Below are positions 51,601 to 62,000 of a stretch of DNA of 64,000 nt, one piece after another (position 1 is the first letter of the stretch; every line of letters starts with the position of its first letter). The notes beneath the pieces were generated by a model. That model ran no database searches, had not been told where the DNA came from, and saw only the letters and a list, made by a program, of their open reading frames with translations. Origin of the DNA: Myxococcus sp. RHSTA-1-4 (GTDB lineage: Bacteria > Myxococcota > Myxococcia > Myxococcales > Myxococcaceae); NCBI RefSeq assembly GCF_020037125.1, contig NZ_JAIQDG010000035.1:50574-114573 (forward strand), given 5' to 3'. Position numbers and translations under genes: made by a program.

Positions 51601-53933
51601 GCGGCGAGGAGACTGCAAGCCTCGGACTCATGGAGGACGCCGGCCTCCGCCAGCCGGCCGAGGGCCCGCCACACGCCCCCATCCCGCCCCGCCCCGCCTG
51701 GAAGCGCGGTGGTGGGCAGCCACGTCAGCAGGGCCAGTCGCTTCTCCAGCACCCGGGTGGCCAGAGCGGGCTCCAGACGCGAGGGCTCCACCTCGTTCAG
51801 GACGCGCGTGGCCAGGGTGAGCGCGGAGAACGGCAGCCCCCAGTCGAGCATTCCCTCTAGGAGCCGGGAGAGTGCCTCGCGTGGAAGCTCCGGAGCCGTG
51901 TGCAGCAGAACCTCGTCCACTCCGGGTTGTCCCAGGCCCTCCGCCAGGGCTCGCACCGCCTCCTCAGTCCCGCGTGACAACAGGTAGCGGGAGGCGCTGT
52001 GCTCCGCGAAGCTCTTGTGGTTGAACACCCAGCGCCCGGGGCCAGCCCGCTGCACGATGCCACTTCGCTCGATGGCGGCCAGGAGCGAGCGCAGGGTGTC
52101 CGGTGGCAGCGCGTCGAAGTCCTCCGAGTACAGCTCCGCCCGGGCCTCGCGCAGCATCGCCCACGCTGCCGCTCCCAGCAGGCGCTCGCCCCGAAGGTCG
52201 AACAACACCCTGGAGTCCTCGTCGAGCCGCACCTCCGCGACGGCGCGGCTCACCATGTCCCGCAGCGCTTCCGCCAGCAGGCGCTGCTTCGTGGTCCCCT
52301 CCAGCCGTTCAGGCTGGATGAGCGTGGCAACCAGCGACACGCCGAACGGCGTCCGCGCCAAGTCATGGAGCAGCGCATCAATAGGTGCCTCGTCCGGCTC
52401 CGGCGTATTCCAGTGCCACAAGCCGCGCTCCATCAGGTCCCGACGGCCCTCCAGCTGCAGCAGCTCCCGGCGAAGCATCGCGGACAGCGGCTCCATGTCC
52501 AGGCGCAGGCCCGGCAACACCTCCCTGATGGGCCGGGAGCCGAGCACGAAGCGGCCCGGCCATTCCGTCACCTCCCTCAGCAGCAGGGCGCGTACATGCG
52601 GGGGAGGCTCATCCACTCCGTCTACCAGCAGCCAGACACTCCCGGATAGCGCGGGGGAGCGCAGCAGCGCCTCCACCTCCGGCGCACTCCATGCCGCGCC
52701 AAGGTCGGCCGCGACCAGGGACAGCAGGGAACGCTCGGGCTCAAGGCGCCCCCCGTCAACCCGCACGGACGGGCCACTCCAGCGCTCGGCCCCCTCCAGT
52801 AGCTCGTGATGGAGCCGCCGCAGGAACATCGACTTTCCCGAGCCCGCGTCGCCCACTACGCTGGCGCCCTCCTGTAGCTTCCAGCGCAGCCTCGCCACCA
52901 CGTCTGCGGCCTTGAGAATGGAGCGCTCCGTCCTGCCCGCGATGGAGACCTCCAGGTCCAGCATCTGCTCCGCCGGGCGCCGGCGGCTCCGCCAGTCCAT
53001 TACGGACCGGGAACGCTTCCGGAGCTGGTCGAAGAGGAGCGTCTCACGCAGGTGGGGAAGGACCACCCCCATCCGGACCAGCAGGTCGGTGACGCTCTGG
53101 TACCCGCACAGGACAGGGGAATAGGACACGACAAGCCCGCGCAAGAGCCCACGCAGTCCCTGCCGCGCCTCGGCGAGCTGCGAGGCGGGCACGAAGCACA
53201 CGCCCTTCGGGTGGGCGGTGAAGAACCGCGACACCTTGTCCGGGATGTCTCCTACCGGGATGACGAGCCCGTCCGCGTCGAGTTCCCCGGTGATTCCGAA
53301 GGCCTCCACGCCCCCGCTCGCCTCCGGCCAGCGCGCCACGATTTCCCTCAGCACCACCGCCGCCATCCAGGACGGCCCTCGCACGTCTTCCCGCTCCAAC
53401 TTCCAGACGGCCGACGCGTCGTCCCCTAGCAACGAAGTGACCAGCGCCCGGCAACGCACGCCGAGGTCTGATTCCACCGGCGCCGCGTCCTCTGCGGCGC
53501 GCACGGCCCGGAAGACGCGGACGGGGCCTGCGCCTCCGACGAGCGCATGAACGGGGGCTCCTACCTGCCTCCGGTATCCGGCGAACAGCGCCCGAGCCTT
53601 CCTCTTCTCGGGCTCGCGCTCCAGAAAGTCCTCCTTCCCGGGGCTCTCCAGCCGGAAGGAGAGGAGGTCGGCCACGGCTAGGCAGGCAGTGGCCAGCGCC
53701 GGCCACTGCGTCAGCGCGGGCTCCGAGAGCCGAGGTCGTGCGAGGGCCCAGAGCTTCGCCACGCCCTCCTGGAGATGCCCGGCAGGCGCCTGCTCCAGCC
53801 CGCAGCGGTAGCGCTCGGCGGCCACGGGCAGTCCCCGGGCCAGCCGCAGCCTCTCGGTGGGGCGGGCTCCCGCCGGAAGTCCCAGGAGGACGCTCCAGGC
53901 GTAGCGACCATCATGTGGAAGGAACCGGGTCAT
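48645..53933 (-). CDS. Lon-like protease / NACHT-type NTPase / HEAT-like repeat fusion
   Basis: The 1762-residue protein starts inside the previous gene (23-base overlap). Residues about 130-290 resemble the Lon (S16) protease domain: GPSW with candidate nucleophile Ser188, then GITGELDADGLVIPVGDIPDK with Lys233 in the position of the Lon catalytic lysine. Next is a STAND/NACHT NTPase: Walker A GDAGSGKS at 361-368 and Walker B WLLVDGVDE at 434-442, followed by helical and winged-helix segments to about 700. The remaining 1000 residues are HEAT-like repeats. Lon normally carries its ATPase before the protease domain; here the order is reversed and the ATPase class differs. Binding of a ligand to the repeats could release the protease (inference). 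Confidence 0.8.
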   Translation of the reverse strand: MTRFLPHDGRYAWSVLLGLPAGARPTERLRLARGLPVAAERYRCGLEQAPAGHLQEGVAKLWALARPRLSEPALTQWPALATACLAVADLLSFRLESPGKEDFLEREPEKRKARALFAGYRRQVGAPVHALVGGAGPVRVFRAVRAAEDAAPVESDLGVRCRALVTSLLGDDASAVWKLEREDVRGPSWMAAVVLREIVARWPEASGGVEAFGITGELDADGLVIPVGDIPDKVSRFFTAHPKGVCFVPASQLAEARQGLRGLLRGLVVSYSPVLCGYQSVTDLLVRMGVVLPHLRETLLFDQLRKRSRSVMDWRSRRRPAEQMLDLEVSIAGRTERSILKAADVVARLRWKLQEGASVVGDAGSGKSMFLRRLHHELLEGAERWSGPSVRVDGGRLEPERSLLSLVAADLGAAWSAPEVEALLRSPALSGSVWLLVDGVDEPPPHVRALLLREVTEWPGRFVLGSRPIREVLPGLRLDMEPLSAMLRRELLQLEGRRDLMERGLWHWNTPEPDEAPIDALLHDLARTPFGVSLVATLIQPERLEGTTKQRLLAEALRDMVSRAVAEVRLDEDSRVLFDLRGERLLGAAAWAMLREARAELYSEDFDALPPDTLRSLLAAIERSGIVQRAGPGRWVFNHKSFAEHSASRYLLSRGTEEAVRALAEGLGQPGVDEVLLHTAPELPREALSRLLEGMLDWGLPFSALTLATRVLNEVEPSRLEPALATRVLEKRLALLTWLPTTALPGGAGRDGGVWRALGRLAEAGVLHESEACSLLAACHPEIRERLQPRSEDAEEAPWSERWRMAERLVELLPLELPVPVLLRFQSGAKLLVSRRGRGPWALTELGPLLDSPDYRIAGPARAAWCECAPVDALLERLELLSVLPTELVESLLRVVLEHGSEQHKKEALLRTVVPRNGFRYWVESREAYDIAPLAELGSLSSEQWLDLWSWAWATGALGEGTWDQPAIERLYAHYLHDACGPARWRAVRALKALSAAGNGSSPLPMAELKALVWEEPLPEVRLEALEALRDGGVEPTLAQLWPSLVSLEDGVRWRAWSLARESGWHLSLEQLLTIVSRYTPTPRQGGDPERSEAKTPMSAHFAQRADVARSRLSDAIREHCQTWRNLEALFRLGEQGPHREAVQEVLASPSPNLSVEELGRLLQEGTEEARRWAAKLLGHGWHIRDGTAHALLAPFVNDADPELAALAAKTLERQARSAQTPQRGPAAWADEQSVRGFDLFEHEREPRQEVAPLQAKELAGFSRFEALWTELGRRPLQLKGARDMTPAFTDEAIDWFVQLASQAQDENLEVLRPVLAKLSELFRPELITVLVDALDDPKRGYLAAALLGTHSPGRALLPAFQRSEKAAVRAANVALGTPLAPAALDALLDVLAAGGWKKQSRPRKLLEPTWIDALRSLGGLEALARLLERQPPEHVWKDVIAHIESHGDELAVRLSQGTRARVAEWARTRASEDGEPDARASALDLLTLLGTADDAREWSLRLKREVLPASLTVAALGLLARLGSPADIPVLETLVGWPEPAIATAAVGALAEWAEPERLLQLLREPPPTLRRHSAVSISRRSVRYWRGSIASGIVLRGNRAQALELAWLLRGDSSVWTLARDEGRLPEHALLVLGYVRSDPGDSVMPASVTGGGDEVFPSGVPEEATAVVRQLAEKLSREEVVSALVEAALREDDSDVSYFLDDTINALGGPGKADVPRLLQHLREQPGDRVALALLARTGAGEMELAALWDRLGVPWWRS

Positions 53934-54816
53934 CTCCCTCTCCCGATGTGAGCCAGGCTATCACCTCAAGGGGCTCGTTCGCCGCAGGGAGCGCCCCCAG
54001 GGTCTGGACAGCGCGCTGGCGAAGCTCTTCGGGAGCGCCAAGGTCGACATAAATCCCTCCCTTCTCAACGTGCGATGCGCGATACGACCAAGCGCCTTCG
54101 CGGGCCCCCACCCGGAGCCGCAGCTCGATGGCCTGTGGCCGTGGGCTACCGGCCGGCACTTCTAGCCAGAGTACGAGCCGTCCCTCGGACTCGAACAGCT
54201 CGAAGCCGGAGCCAGAGACAGGCTCCAGCGTCCAGGACGCCGAGGCCGCCTGTCTCAGCAATGGCTGCAGCGAGTGCGAAATGAATACGACATGCCGTCC
54301 CAGGAGAGCACGCTCCCCCGCCACCTGCTTCCAGAGGGCCACGGCGGCCGAGCGGGATGTCATCGTCGCTAGCCGGCCCTCGGCCCACCCAGAGAGCGGC
54401 ACCGCAAGGCCGGTGGCCTTCGCCACTTGGTCCGCGGCCCGGCGGGCCAGTTCCACGGCACGGGCATTGTTGCCCAATAAATCCAGCGCGGTGGCAAGGT
54501 CGTCCACGTCGAGCAGGATGGTGTGCAGTGCCTCCGGCCCGTCCCCCGCCTCGAGTGCCTGCGAGAGTTCCTCCAGTAGCTCGCTGCCCTCCGGCAATGA
54601 GACCTTCTCCGCTAGCCTTGGAGTCACGTTGGCGCGAGCTGCGCGGTCCCGGAGCGCTTCAAGCTCGGGCGCGCGCACGGGGAGCTGCTCCACGCGCCCG
54701 AGTAGCACGAGCAACCTGTAGGCCTCCGCGGGCTCCAGCCCCCCTTGCTCCCACCGTTCCAGCAGCTCCAAGCCCTGCTCGGCAATGAGCCGCTGCCATC
54801 CCGCCGTGTCCGTCAT
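53911..54816 (-). CDS. Hypothetical protein of the conflict operon
   Basis: The protein has 301 residues. Residues 1-140 are helical (ERWEQGGLEPAEAYRLLVLL, then ELLEELSQALEAGDGPEALH). Residues 170-300 are strand-rich (RLVLWLEVPAGSPRPQAIEL), suggesting two domains. No family is recognised. It overlaps the 183-residue gene upstream by four bases and the Lon-NTPase gene downstream by 23, so the three must be made in step. It could be an adaptor linking the small first protein to the protease-NTPase. Confidence 0.7.
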   Translation of the reverse strand: MTDTAGWQRLIAEQGLELLERWEQGGLEPAEAYRLLVLLGRVEQLPVRAPELEALRDRAARANVTPRLAEKVSLPEGSELLEELSQALEAGDGPEALHTILLDVDDLATALDLLGNNARAVELARRAADQVAKATGLAVPLSGWAEGRLATMTSRSAAVALWKQVAGERALLGRHVVFISHSLQPLLRQAASASWTLEPVSGSGFELFESEGRLVLWLEVPAGSPRPQAIELRLRVGAREGAWSYRASHVEKGGIYVDLGAPEELRQRAVQTLGALPAANEPLEVIAWLTSGEGDDPVPST

Positions 54817-55364
54817 GGGCCCTCCCCCCGGCCCCCTTGAGGGCCCAACACGGTCAACTCCTTCATGCGGTCCACGGCGGCCCTGATGAAGTCCTCCTGC
54901 CTCACCGCGTGGCTCGGCACGCCCCGGGGCTTCACCCGGAACGCGGAGGTGACGTAGCCCGCATCCTCCTTCTCTCCGCCCACCACGGTGAGCACCCCAT
55001 TGTCGCCCACATAGAGTGTTGCACCGTTGGCAGGCTGGAGTTGGTGCCGACGCAGCCGGATGGCGGATGCTACAGAGTCAAGGTACGCGGGCGAGTAGAA
55101 ACGGTCGTGGTCCGTGAGCACGTGCTGCTTGCAGGCGGCCCCGGCATCGTTGAAGCGGGCCGACCTGGGATTCCGGACGTCCGCTGCATCACAGCCGGCC
55201 TCGATGGCGCGCGGGCGCAGAGGCATCGGGAGGCCGGAAATGATCAGATCCCACCGCTCGGCCGGGTCGTACAGGTGCCGGAGCACATGAGCATAGCGTT
55301 CCCACGGCGTCCTGATGGGGAGTGCCATCCGTGGAGCCCCCTTCTCCTCATCCGCCTTCGGCAT
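54813..55364 (-). CDS. Hypothetical protein, possible BECR-like nuclease fold
   Basis: This 183-residue protein is the first gene of the leftward conflict operon. Its middle reads HVLTDHDRFYSPAYLDSVAS, then RLRRH, then two strands ATLYVGDNGVLTVVGG and GYVTSAFRVKP. The helix-then-beta-sheet order with His/Arg and a closing TSAFR strand recalls BECR-type RNases (barnase, colicin E5/D, RelE superfamily), but the similarity is only a pattern seen by eye. If correct it would be a ribonuclease effector. Otherwise it remains an unknown. It overlaps the next gene by four bases. Confidence 0.6.
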   Translation of the reverse strand: MPKADEEKGAPRMALPIRTPWERYAHVLRHLYDPAERWDLIISGLPMPLRPRAIEAGCDAADVRNPRSARFNDAGAACKQHVLTDHDRFYSPAYLDSVASAIRLRRHQLQPANGATLYVGDNGVLTVVGGEKEDAGYVTSAFRVKPRGVPSHAVRQEDFIRAAVDRMKELTVLGPQGGRGEGP

Positions 55365-55741
55365 GGATGGGGAGCCTACTCCAAGGAGTCCGGCTCCGGG
55401 GCCAGCCCCCTGATCTGAAAGGGGGCCCTGTTGGGGTGACGTGCGCCGGGTCCAGGAGGGCTCGCAAGGTGCTTTTCACTTCCCGGTCCGAAGGTCTGCT
55501 CCACCAAGTACGGTGGGAGTTACCTTCCTGCCAGGCGTGCGGTGGGTGCATGAGGGGATATGCTGCGAGCGCGCGGAGCGCCGGCTGTGCTCATGCGCTG
55601 TGCTTTGGAACTGCCCCGTCCACGGCAATCGCCACTACGGAGAGCACGACCAGGAGGCCGCAACGACGCCTCTCCGCCGCAACCGGACGCTATCGGGGGC
55701 CCTGTGGTAATGAGGAAGTATTCACCTGTAGGAGGAAACGA
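55365..55741. promoter_or_regulatory. Shared control region of the two divergent conflict operons
   Basis: These 377 bases separate the leftward (55364) and rightward (55742) starts and should contain both promoters. A hairpin with seven-base arms GCCCCCT/AGGGGGC (55405-55411 and 55420-55426) lies near the leftward start. Near the rightward start the sequence is AT-richer (GGTAATGAGGAAGTATTCA). No complete gene is visible inside. Confidence 0.45.
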
Positions 55742-56074
55742 GTGGCCGATGACAGCAAGAGCAGGCTGGAGGGCGGCATTCCCCTTTCCGAGATGATTCA
55801 GCAATTGCGCCGCGAGCTGCAGGAGTCCAACGTGGCTGCGGAGAAGGAGAACCTCCGCTTCAAAGTGGAGGGCGTCGAGCTGGAGTTGAAAGTGGCCGTC
55901 TCTCGTGAAACCGCAGGCGACGCGGGCATCCGCTTCTGGGTGGTAAATCTGGGAGTGAAGCACAAGGAGGCGGGTCAGGATGTGCACACCTTCAAGCTGA
56001 AGCTGACGCCCCAGGTAGGGCCCGAGAGGAAGGAAGCGCTGGTGAGTCGCACCTCTGAGGTGAAGCCTGAGTAG
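55742..56074 (+). CDS. Trypco2 (trypsin-co-occurring) domain protein
   Basis: A GTG at 55742 with AGGAGG six bases upstream gives 110 residues. The whole protein is one trypco2 domain: IPLSEMIQQLRRELQES helix, LRFKVEGVELELKVAVSRE strands, then GDAGIRFWVVNLGV and a final FKLKLTP strand. The domain is named for its regular pairing with trypsin-like proteases in NTP-dependent bacterial conflict systems, where it probably holds or targets the protease. Here it lies 13 bases before a trypsin-like protease fused to a STAND NTPase, the expected partner. Confidence 0.85.
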   Translation: MADDSKSRLEGGIPLSEMIQQLRRELQESNVAAEKENLRFKVEGVELELKVAVSRETAGDAGIRFWVVNLGVKHKEAGQDVHTFKLKLTPQVGPERKEALVSRTSEVKPE

Positions 56075-56087
56075 TCAGGAGCGGTGA

Positions 56088-59000
56088 ATGCGAGGGCTGA
56101 TTCCCACCCGGTTGGCCAAGGTACGGGTCTCCACGGAAACCACTTTTCACGTGGGGACTGCCTATCTCATCACGCCCACGCTTCTCCTGACTGCATGGCA
56201 TGTCCTCCATGGGGATGATGGGGCACGCCTATTCACGAGGGTGGAAGTCCGTACGCTTGAGGAGGGCAGTGGTTGGTTGGACGTGACGGAGTACTGGCAC
56301 TCGCAGGAGTGGGATGCCAGCCTCCTGCAACTGACCCAACCACTGCAGCCTACCGGCACAGTACAGTGGGGCGAGTATACCCGTGCTGAGGTGGTGGAGT
56401 GGAACAGCTGCGGGCTGCCCGACGCGGCGGTGTGGGAGCGGGAGGGGAGGGCACCCGTCAACGACACGGCGGGAGTCCGAGGGCTCATCGAGCCCCATGG
56501 CGCACTGGAGAGAAGACAGCTGGAGCTCGTCGTCACCGCAGGTGTTCCCAGCAGTGCGGAGGCCTGGGAGGGGATGTCGGGGGCGCCCGTCTTCAGCCAT
56601 GGCTACTTGGTGGGCATCATTCCCTCCGCGCCACGGGGGTTTGGAGGATCCAGGCTTTACGCCACGCCTGTCGCACAGTTGCTGAAGGACGCGGCTTTTT
56701 TCCAAGCGGTCGACCGTCCTGCGCTGGTCCCGGTGCCCAGTGCCGGGCCGCCGTTACTGCAGACGAGGGCCACGCCGCTTCCGCAGGCGCACTCGCCCGC
56801 GGCACTGCTGAATGCTCGCGACCAGGTGGTGCCCTTCCTCGAGCTATGGGCCACCCGTCAGGCCATCCGGCTGCTGAATGCCGAAGATGATCTCCAGGCG
56901 CTCACTGTCGAGGGCGTGCTTGAACCCGGCGGGAGCGCGGAAACCTGGGACGGCGTCGACTGCGCCCTGTACTTCGGTGGGCCGGGCGCGATGACCGCGC
57001 GCCACGTCAGGCTCGAGCGGCTCCAGTACTCCGGCGACTCACCCGGGGAGCCGTGGACTGTCGCACGCCTGACGTCCACCAAAATGGGGAGCGGGAATAC
57101 GAGGGACGGCTCGGTCATTGCCCGGCTGGCGAAGGCGTGGAAGGCGATTCGTGACTTGCGGCCCGGCGCGCCGTCGCCCGGCGTTGCACTAGTTACGAAT
57201 CAGCCGGTCGCCCCTGAGCTGCTGGCGGCCGTCGGGCGCGCCAGCACGGTGACACTTACAGCACCGAAGCGGGCTCCGACGGCCATGGATGCCGACGAGG
57301 TAAAGCTGGCCGATGCCTCCGGCCTTACGCCCGAGGAGTTTCATGAGTTCGCGGCCTCGCTCGATCTCGATTCCAAGGTGGGCTCGCGCTTCGCGCTCGA
57401 GGACCGCGTTCTGAGGGCCATTGCGGACTGGGCCGACGAGGATGCGAGAAACCTCACGCTGACGCTCCGGCAGTTCGTGCGCGAACGGATGTTGCCGGGA
57501 CATGACCGCGTCCCCATCACCCGAGAGGCCGTCCTGGTTCATGTCCTCGGGCTCTCGGACGCACACGCCCTGTTTCCCTGTCCGGCTGACATCGCCCGGA
57601 CAGAGCGGCTGGTTCGGCGGGTGGCGGTCGAGGGGGCGACCCGACTCCTCGGGACGCGGCAATACCTTTGCCTGCATGGTGAGGGAGGGGTGGGGAAGAC
57701 CACGGCGCTTCAGCAGATTGAGGGAGATCTGCCGCCAGGCTCCGTCATGGTGGTCTTCGACTGCTACGGCGGCGGGCGTTACCTCGACCCAGCAGCCCTG
57801 CGGCACAGGCCCGCTGACGCCTTCGTGCAACTCGCGAACGAGATTGCGGCCAAGCTCCGGCTGCCATTACTTCTGTCGCGCCGCGGCACGTCCGACTTCC
57901 CGCGGCTCTTCATGCACCGCCTGCACCACGCGGCGAAGGTCCTCGCTGCGGCCAGCCCCGAGGCGCGCCTGGTCGTCGCCATCGATGCCGCTGACAACTC
58001 CGTGACCGCTGCGCGCGAGCGCGTCCCTCCGGAGACATCTTTCGTCCACGACTTCGTGCTGCTGCAGGAATTGCCGCCCAACGTCCGCTTCGTCGTAACT
58101 GCGCGGACAGGCCGCCTGTCGGAGCTTCGGCTCCCGACGCACTATGAGCGTGTGCCCCTCGGGCCGTTTACGCCAGAGGAGACTGCGGAGAACGCCCGGC
58201 TGCGCTGGACGGCGCCACCGGGCTGGATCAACGAGTTCCACCGGCTCTCCAATGGCATCCCGCGGGTGCAGTCCTACGCATTCGAGGGGGAGGTTGCTGC
58301 CCCGGAAGCCGCCCTGGAGCGGCTGCGCCCCGGCAAGTTGCTCGCGGATGTCTTCGAGGAGCGATTCCGGGAGGCCCTCGCGAAGAACGGGAACCCCCAG
58401 ATGGTGGCAAGCCTCTGCGCGGGCCTCATCGCCCTCGCCCGGCCTGTCCCGCTGGCCGCGCTCGCGGCGGTCCTGGAACTGCCGTACGCCCAGGTCCGTG
58501 ACATGTGCTCGGACCTCGCGCCCGGGATACGCTTGGAGGGTGAGACGGCGGGCTTCGCCGACGAGGACTTCGAGGTGTTCGTCCGCAAGCGGGCCGAGCC
58601 GGAGCTGACTCGCGTGAGGGACCTCGCGGCGACGTGGCTTCTGGCCCGGGCACGAGACGATTCCTATGCGGCAATGCACGTCGCCCCGGCACTGTCCGGC
58701 GCGGAGCGCTTTGCCGACCTGCTCTCGCTGGTCGAAAAGGAGCCGAGCCCGGTCGCCATTCGCGACCCCATTCAGCGGCGCGAGGCGGAGGTCCAGCGGC
58801 TACGGCTCGCCCTGTCCGCCTCACGCGCCGCTGGCAACCCGTCCCGCGCCCTGCGCTACGTCCTGCTCGGGGCGGAGGGCATCCGCACCGAAGACGCTCT
58901 GAGGAGCCTGCTCGCTGACAATCCGGACCTCGCGGCGCGTTTCGCCACCGACACCATCGGGCGCTTGCTCCTGTCGAATCCCGACCACCGGCCACACCAC

Positions 59001-62000
59001 GGACAGCTGCTATTCCACCAACTCGTTGTCCACGCCGAGCGCGGCGACGCCATCTCTTACCGTGAGGGGATGCGGGTAATTGCCGCGTGGATGGAGGCGA
59101 GGAAATCCGCCCCGCCGGGTCCGGCAGGCTTCCCCCGCGAGGCTTGGCCGCTCGACGTCGCTGCAGTCGCTGCAGACGCAGAGGCCGCGTTCAAACTGGA
59201 AGGACCGATGGCGGGCGTGCGGCAGCTGACTCGCTGGCGCCCGCGTTCCCTCCAACTCAAGGTTGCCCTGGTGCTGCCATCACGCCTCATCACTGAGGGC
59301 CGGGCCGCTGCGGTGGAGGCGCTGCTCGGAGAGGACGGTCTGGGGCCCACGACAGGGCTCTTCCTCCGGATTCCTCTCGCTCTGGCTGGGCGCCCTATCG
59401 ACCTCGGCCTCTTGGAGACAGGCCTTGCGAGGCTCTCCCGACGGAGCTGGGTCACCAGTTTTTTTGACGGATTCCACGACCGAGACTCGTTCCAATCCCG
59501 ACTCATCGACCTCCTCCTGACAGGATGTGAGGTGCTGACCGCGCGCGACCCCTCGCGGGTTGGCGTGGATACCATCCTCGAGCGCTTCCTGGAGCTGGGG
59601 TGGCGGCGGATCGACCGGCACGACACGTCGAGCCCGCAGAAGCTCGATGTCGTGTTCCGCGCCTATGTGCTACGGGAGGCCCGCGCCGGGCGCGTCCCCA
59701 CCGCCTCCGGCATTTTCGAGCCAAGGCCGCAGGAGGAGTCGAAGGGTACCAAGAGGAGGGGAGCGGACGATGGGTATGCGGAGCGCCATGACCGCGAGCT
59801 CCGTGAGTTCACAGAGGCGACGTTCCCAATCTATGCCGCTGTTGGCTGCGCACTTGCGGGGCTGAGAACGGGCGAGCAGGCTGTAGAGGAACTGAAGCGG
59901 GCCGCTGGCTCGGTCGGGAGCAGCAGTTGGCGCTGGCGGGACACCATCGGCTACGACGACGCCCGAAAGCTGGCGGCGCGCCACATGCTCGTCCTCTTCG
60001 CGACCGGCTATCACTCATCGCTCCTGATGGGCCTCGCCTTGGGCATCGACGATGCCTGGAGAAAGGGCCACGAGGCTCCTGACGAGGGTCTGGTTTCGCG
60101 CCTCTCGCTCCGGGGCGAACTGCATGATGCACTCGTCACGGCGCTCACAGAAGCTGCGAAGGTGGCTTCCGGAATCCGGAAGGGGGCCCGGGACAAGTCG
60201 AACACTCTGGTACGGCACACGCGCCTTCTCGTACCGTTGAGCCCAGACGACGCCGGGCAAGTCTTCCGCCTCGCCGTCGACGCAGCGGGGGAATTCGACG
60301 CAGAGGGTCGCGCGCAGCTCATCATGCTGGAGAAACTCGTCCAGCACGCTGGAGCGGCAGTCCCCGACCGGCGCCGGACCGCGCTCGCGCTCGGAGAGGT
60401 CGTGGCCGACGCCGCCATCCGGCTCGACGGTGACCGGCATTTCCCCTGGCAGCAGTCCATGGGCGCCCTTGCCCGCCTCGACACTCCCCTCGCACTTGCT
60501 GCCGTCTCAAGGTGGGACGTGCTCGGGACGGCCAACCTCTCGGAGACACTTCCCCCGGTTCTCTGCGCCTCCCTGGACACGGACGCGCTCAGCCCTGCCC
60601 AGGCCTCCGCGCTCGCGCTCGCACTGGAGCACGACGACACAGTTCTTGCGGCCTCGCTCTCCAAGGCACGGTCCATCGGCGAACCGAACCTCCGTGTGCT
60701 CCAGGAAGAGGCTGCGCGCGACCTGCTCCTCCGCCCGAGGCGGGCGGGAGTTCCTTCGGAGTTGGTCGCCGCCGTAGCGGGGGCGGCTGGGCCCCTTGCC
60801 AAGGAAGTGCTTGCACGCGAGCAGTTCGAGCGAACGCTCCCTCACCCACAACCAGAGCCGACGTCTGGGCGCTTGGCGGAATCGGCCAACGACGTCCTTG
60901 CACGGTACACGTGGGCCCCGGAGGCCCTCGTGGACGCGACGGCCCTAGCGGCCGCCGTCCAGGCACTCCAAGTCCGCGCTCGCGAGGAGAAGAGCTACCT
61001 CTCGAAGCGCGAAATCCTGGCCTCCGCGCGCGGCTCCGTGCCGATTCGCGACAGGAGCCGCCACCTGGACTCCCTGTTGACGATGGGGAACGACGACGAA
61101 ATGGGCGAGGTGGCGCCCGCGCTGGCGAGCGCGCTGGATGCGTGGCGAAATCCCGGTGTGGCCACCTGGTGCGAGGCCCATCTGCCCGGCCTCATCAGGG
61201 CTTGGCTCCCGAGGCTTGCTCGTTTTCTGCCCTACGACCCGGACGAGCTCACGCCCTTCCTGTCCCGCACGGGATTGTCGGCACAGGCGCAGCGAGACCT
61301 CCTTCTTGAGGCGGTCCAGAGGCACGTAGACGCCTTGACCTCCGAGGCAATCTTCGGCCTCGTGGCATACATTGGTAGGATGCTGCTAGGAGCTGAGGCG
61401 TCCAACGTCCTCGACTGGTATGTGGCACGGCTCGCGTCGCGTATCGACGAGAAGCACCTGGAACGCGTCGGCCCGGCCACCCAACTTCCCACGACTGCGA
61501 CAGACGCAGTCGCACGATTCTTGGTGGCACAGTTAGGCTCGCCGGACACTCGGGCGCGCTGGCGGGCGGCGCACGCCCTCCGGCGTCTGGCGCGCACGGG
61601 AGAGCAGCACACCCTTGAGGCCTTCGGGGACCAGTACGGGCGGGAGGAGGAGCCGGTCTTCTCTGGCCCCACACCAGCCTTCTACGAACTCGCCGCCCGC
61701 CTCTGGGCGGTCATTGCACTCGACCGGGTTTCAGGCGAGTGTCCGAATAATATGGGAAGGGTCGCCAGTCGGGTGCTCCTGGAAACGGCCCTCGACGACG
61801 CCTTCCCGCATCTTCTCCTGCGCGCCTTCGCGCGCGATGCGTGCGACAAGCTCATCACCGCGGGCATGCTCGAGCCGACTTCAGCCGAGCTCGAGCGCCT
61901 CGCAAAGGTGAACCAGTCCCCCCTGCCTAGGGTCAAGGTGAAGAACCGCTACGGGCGCGTCGGGTTCAGACGAGAGCAGAAGGAGCGGCGCTTCCGCTTC

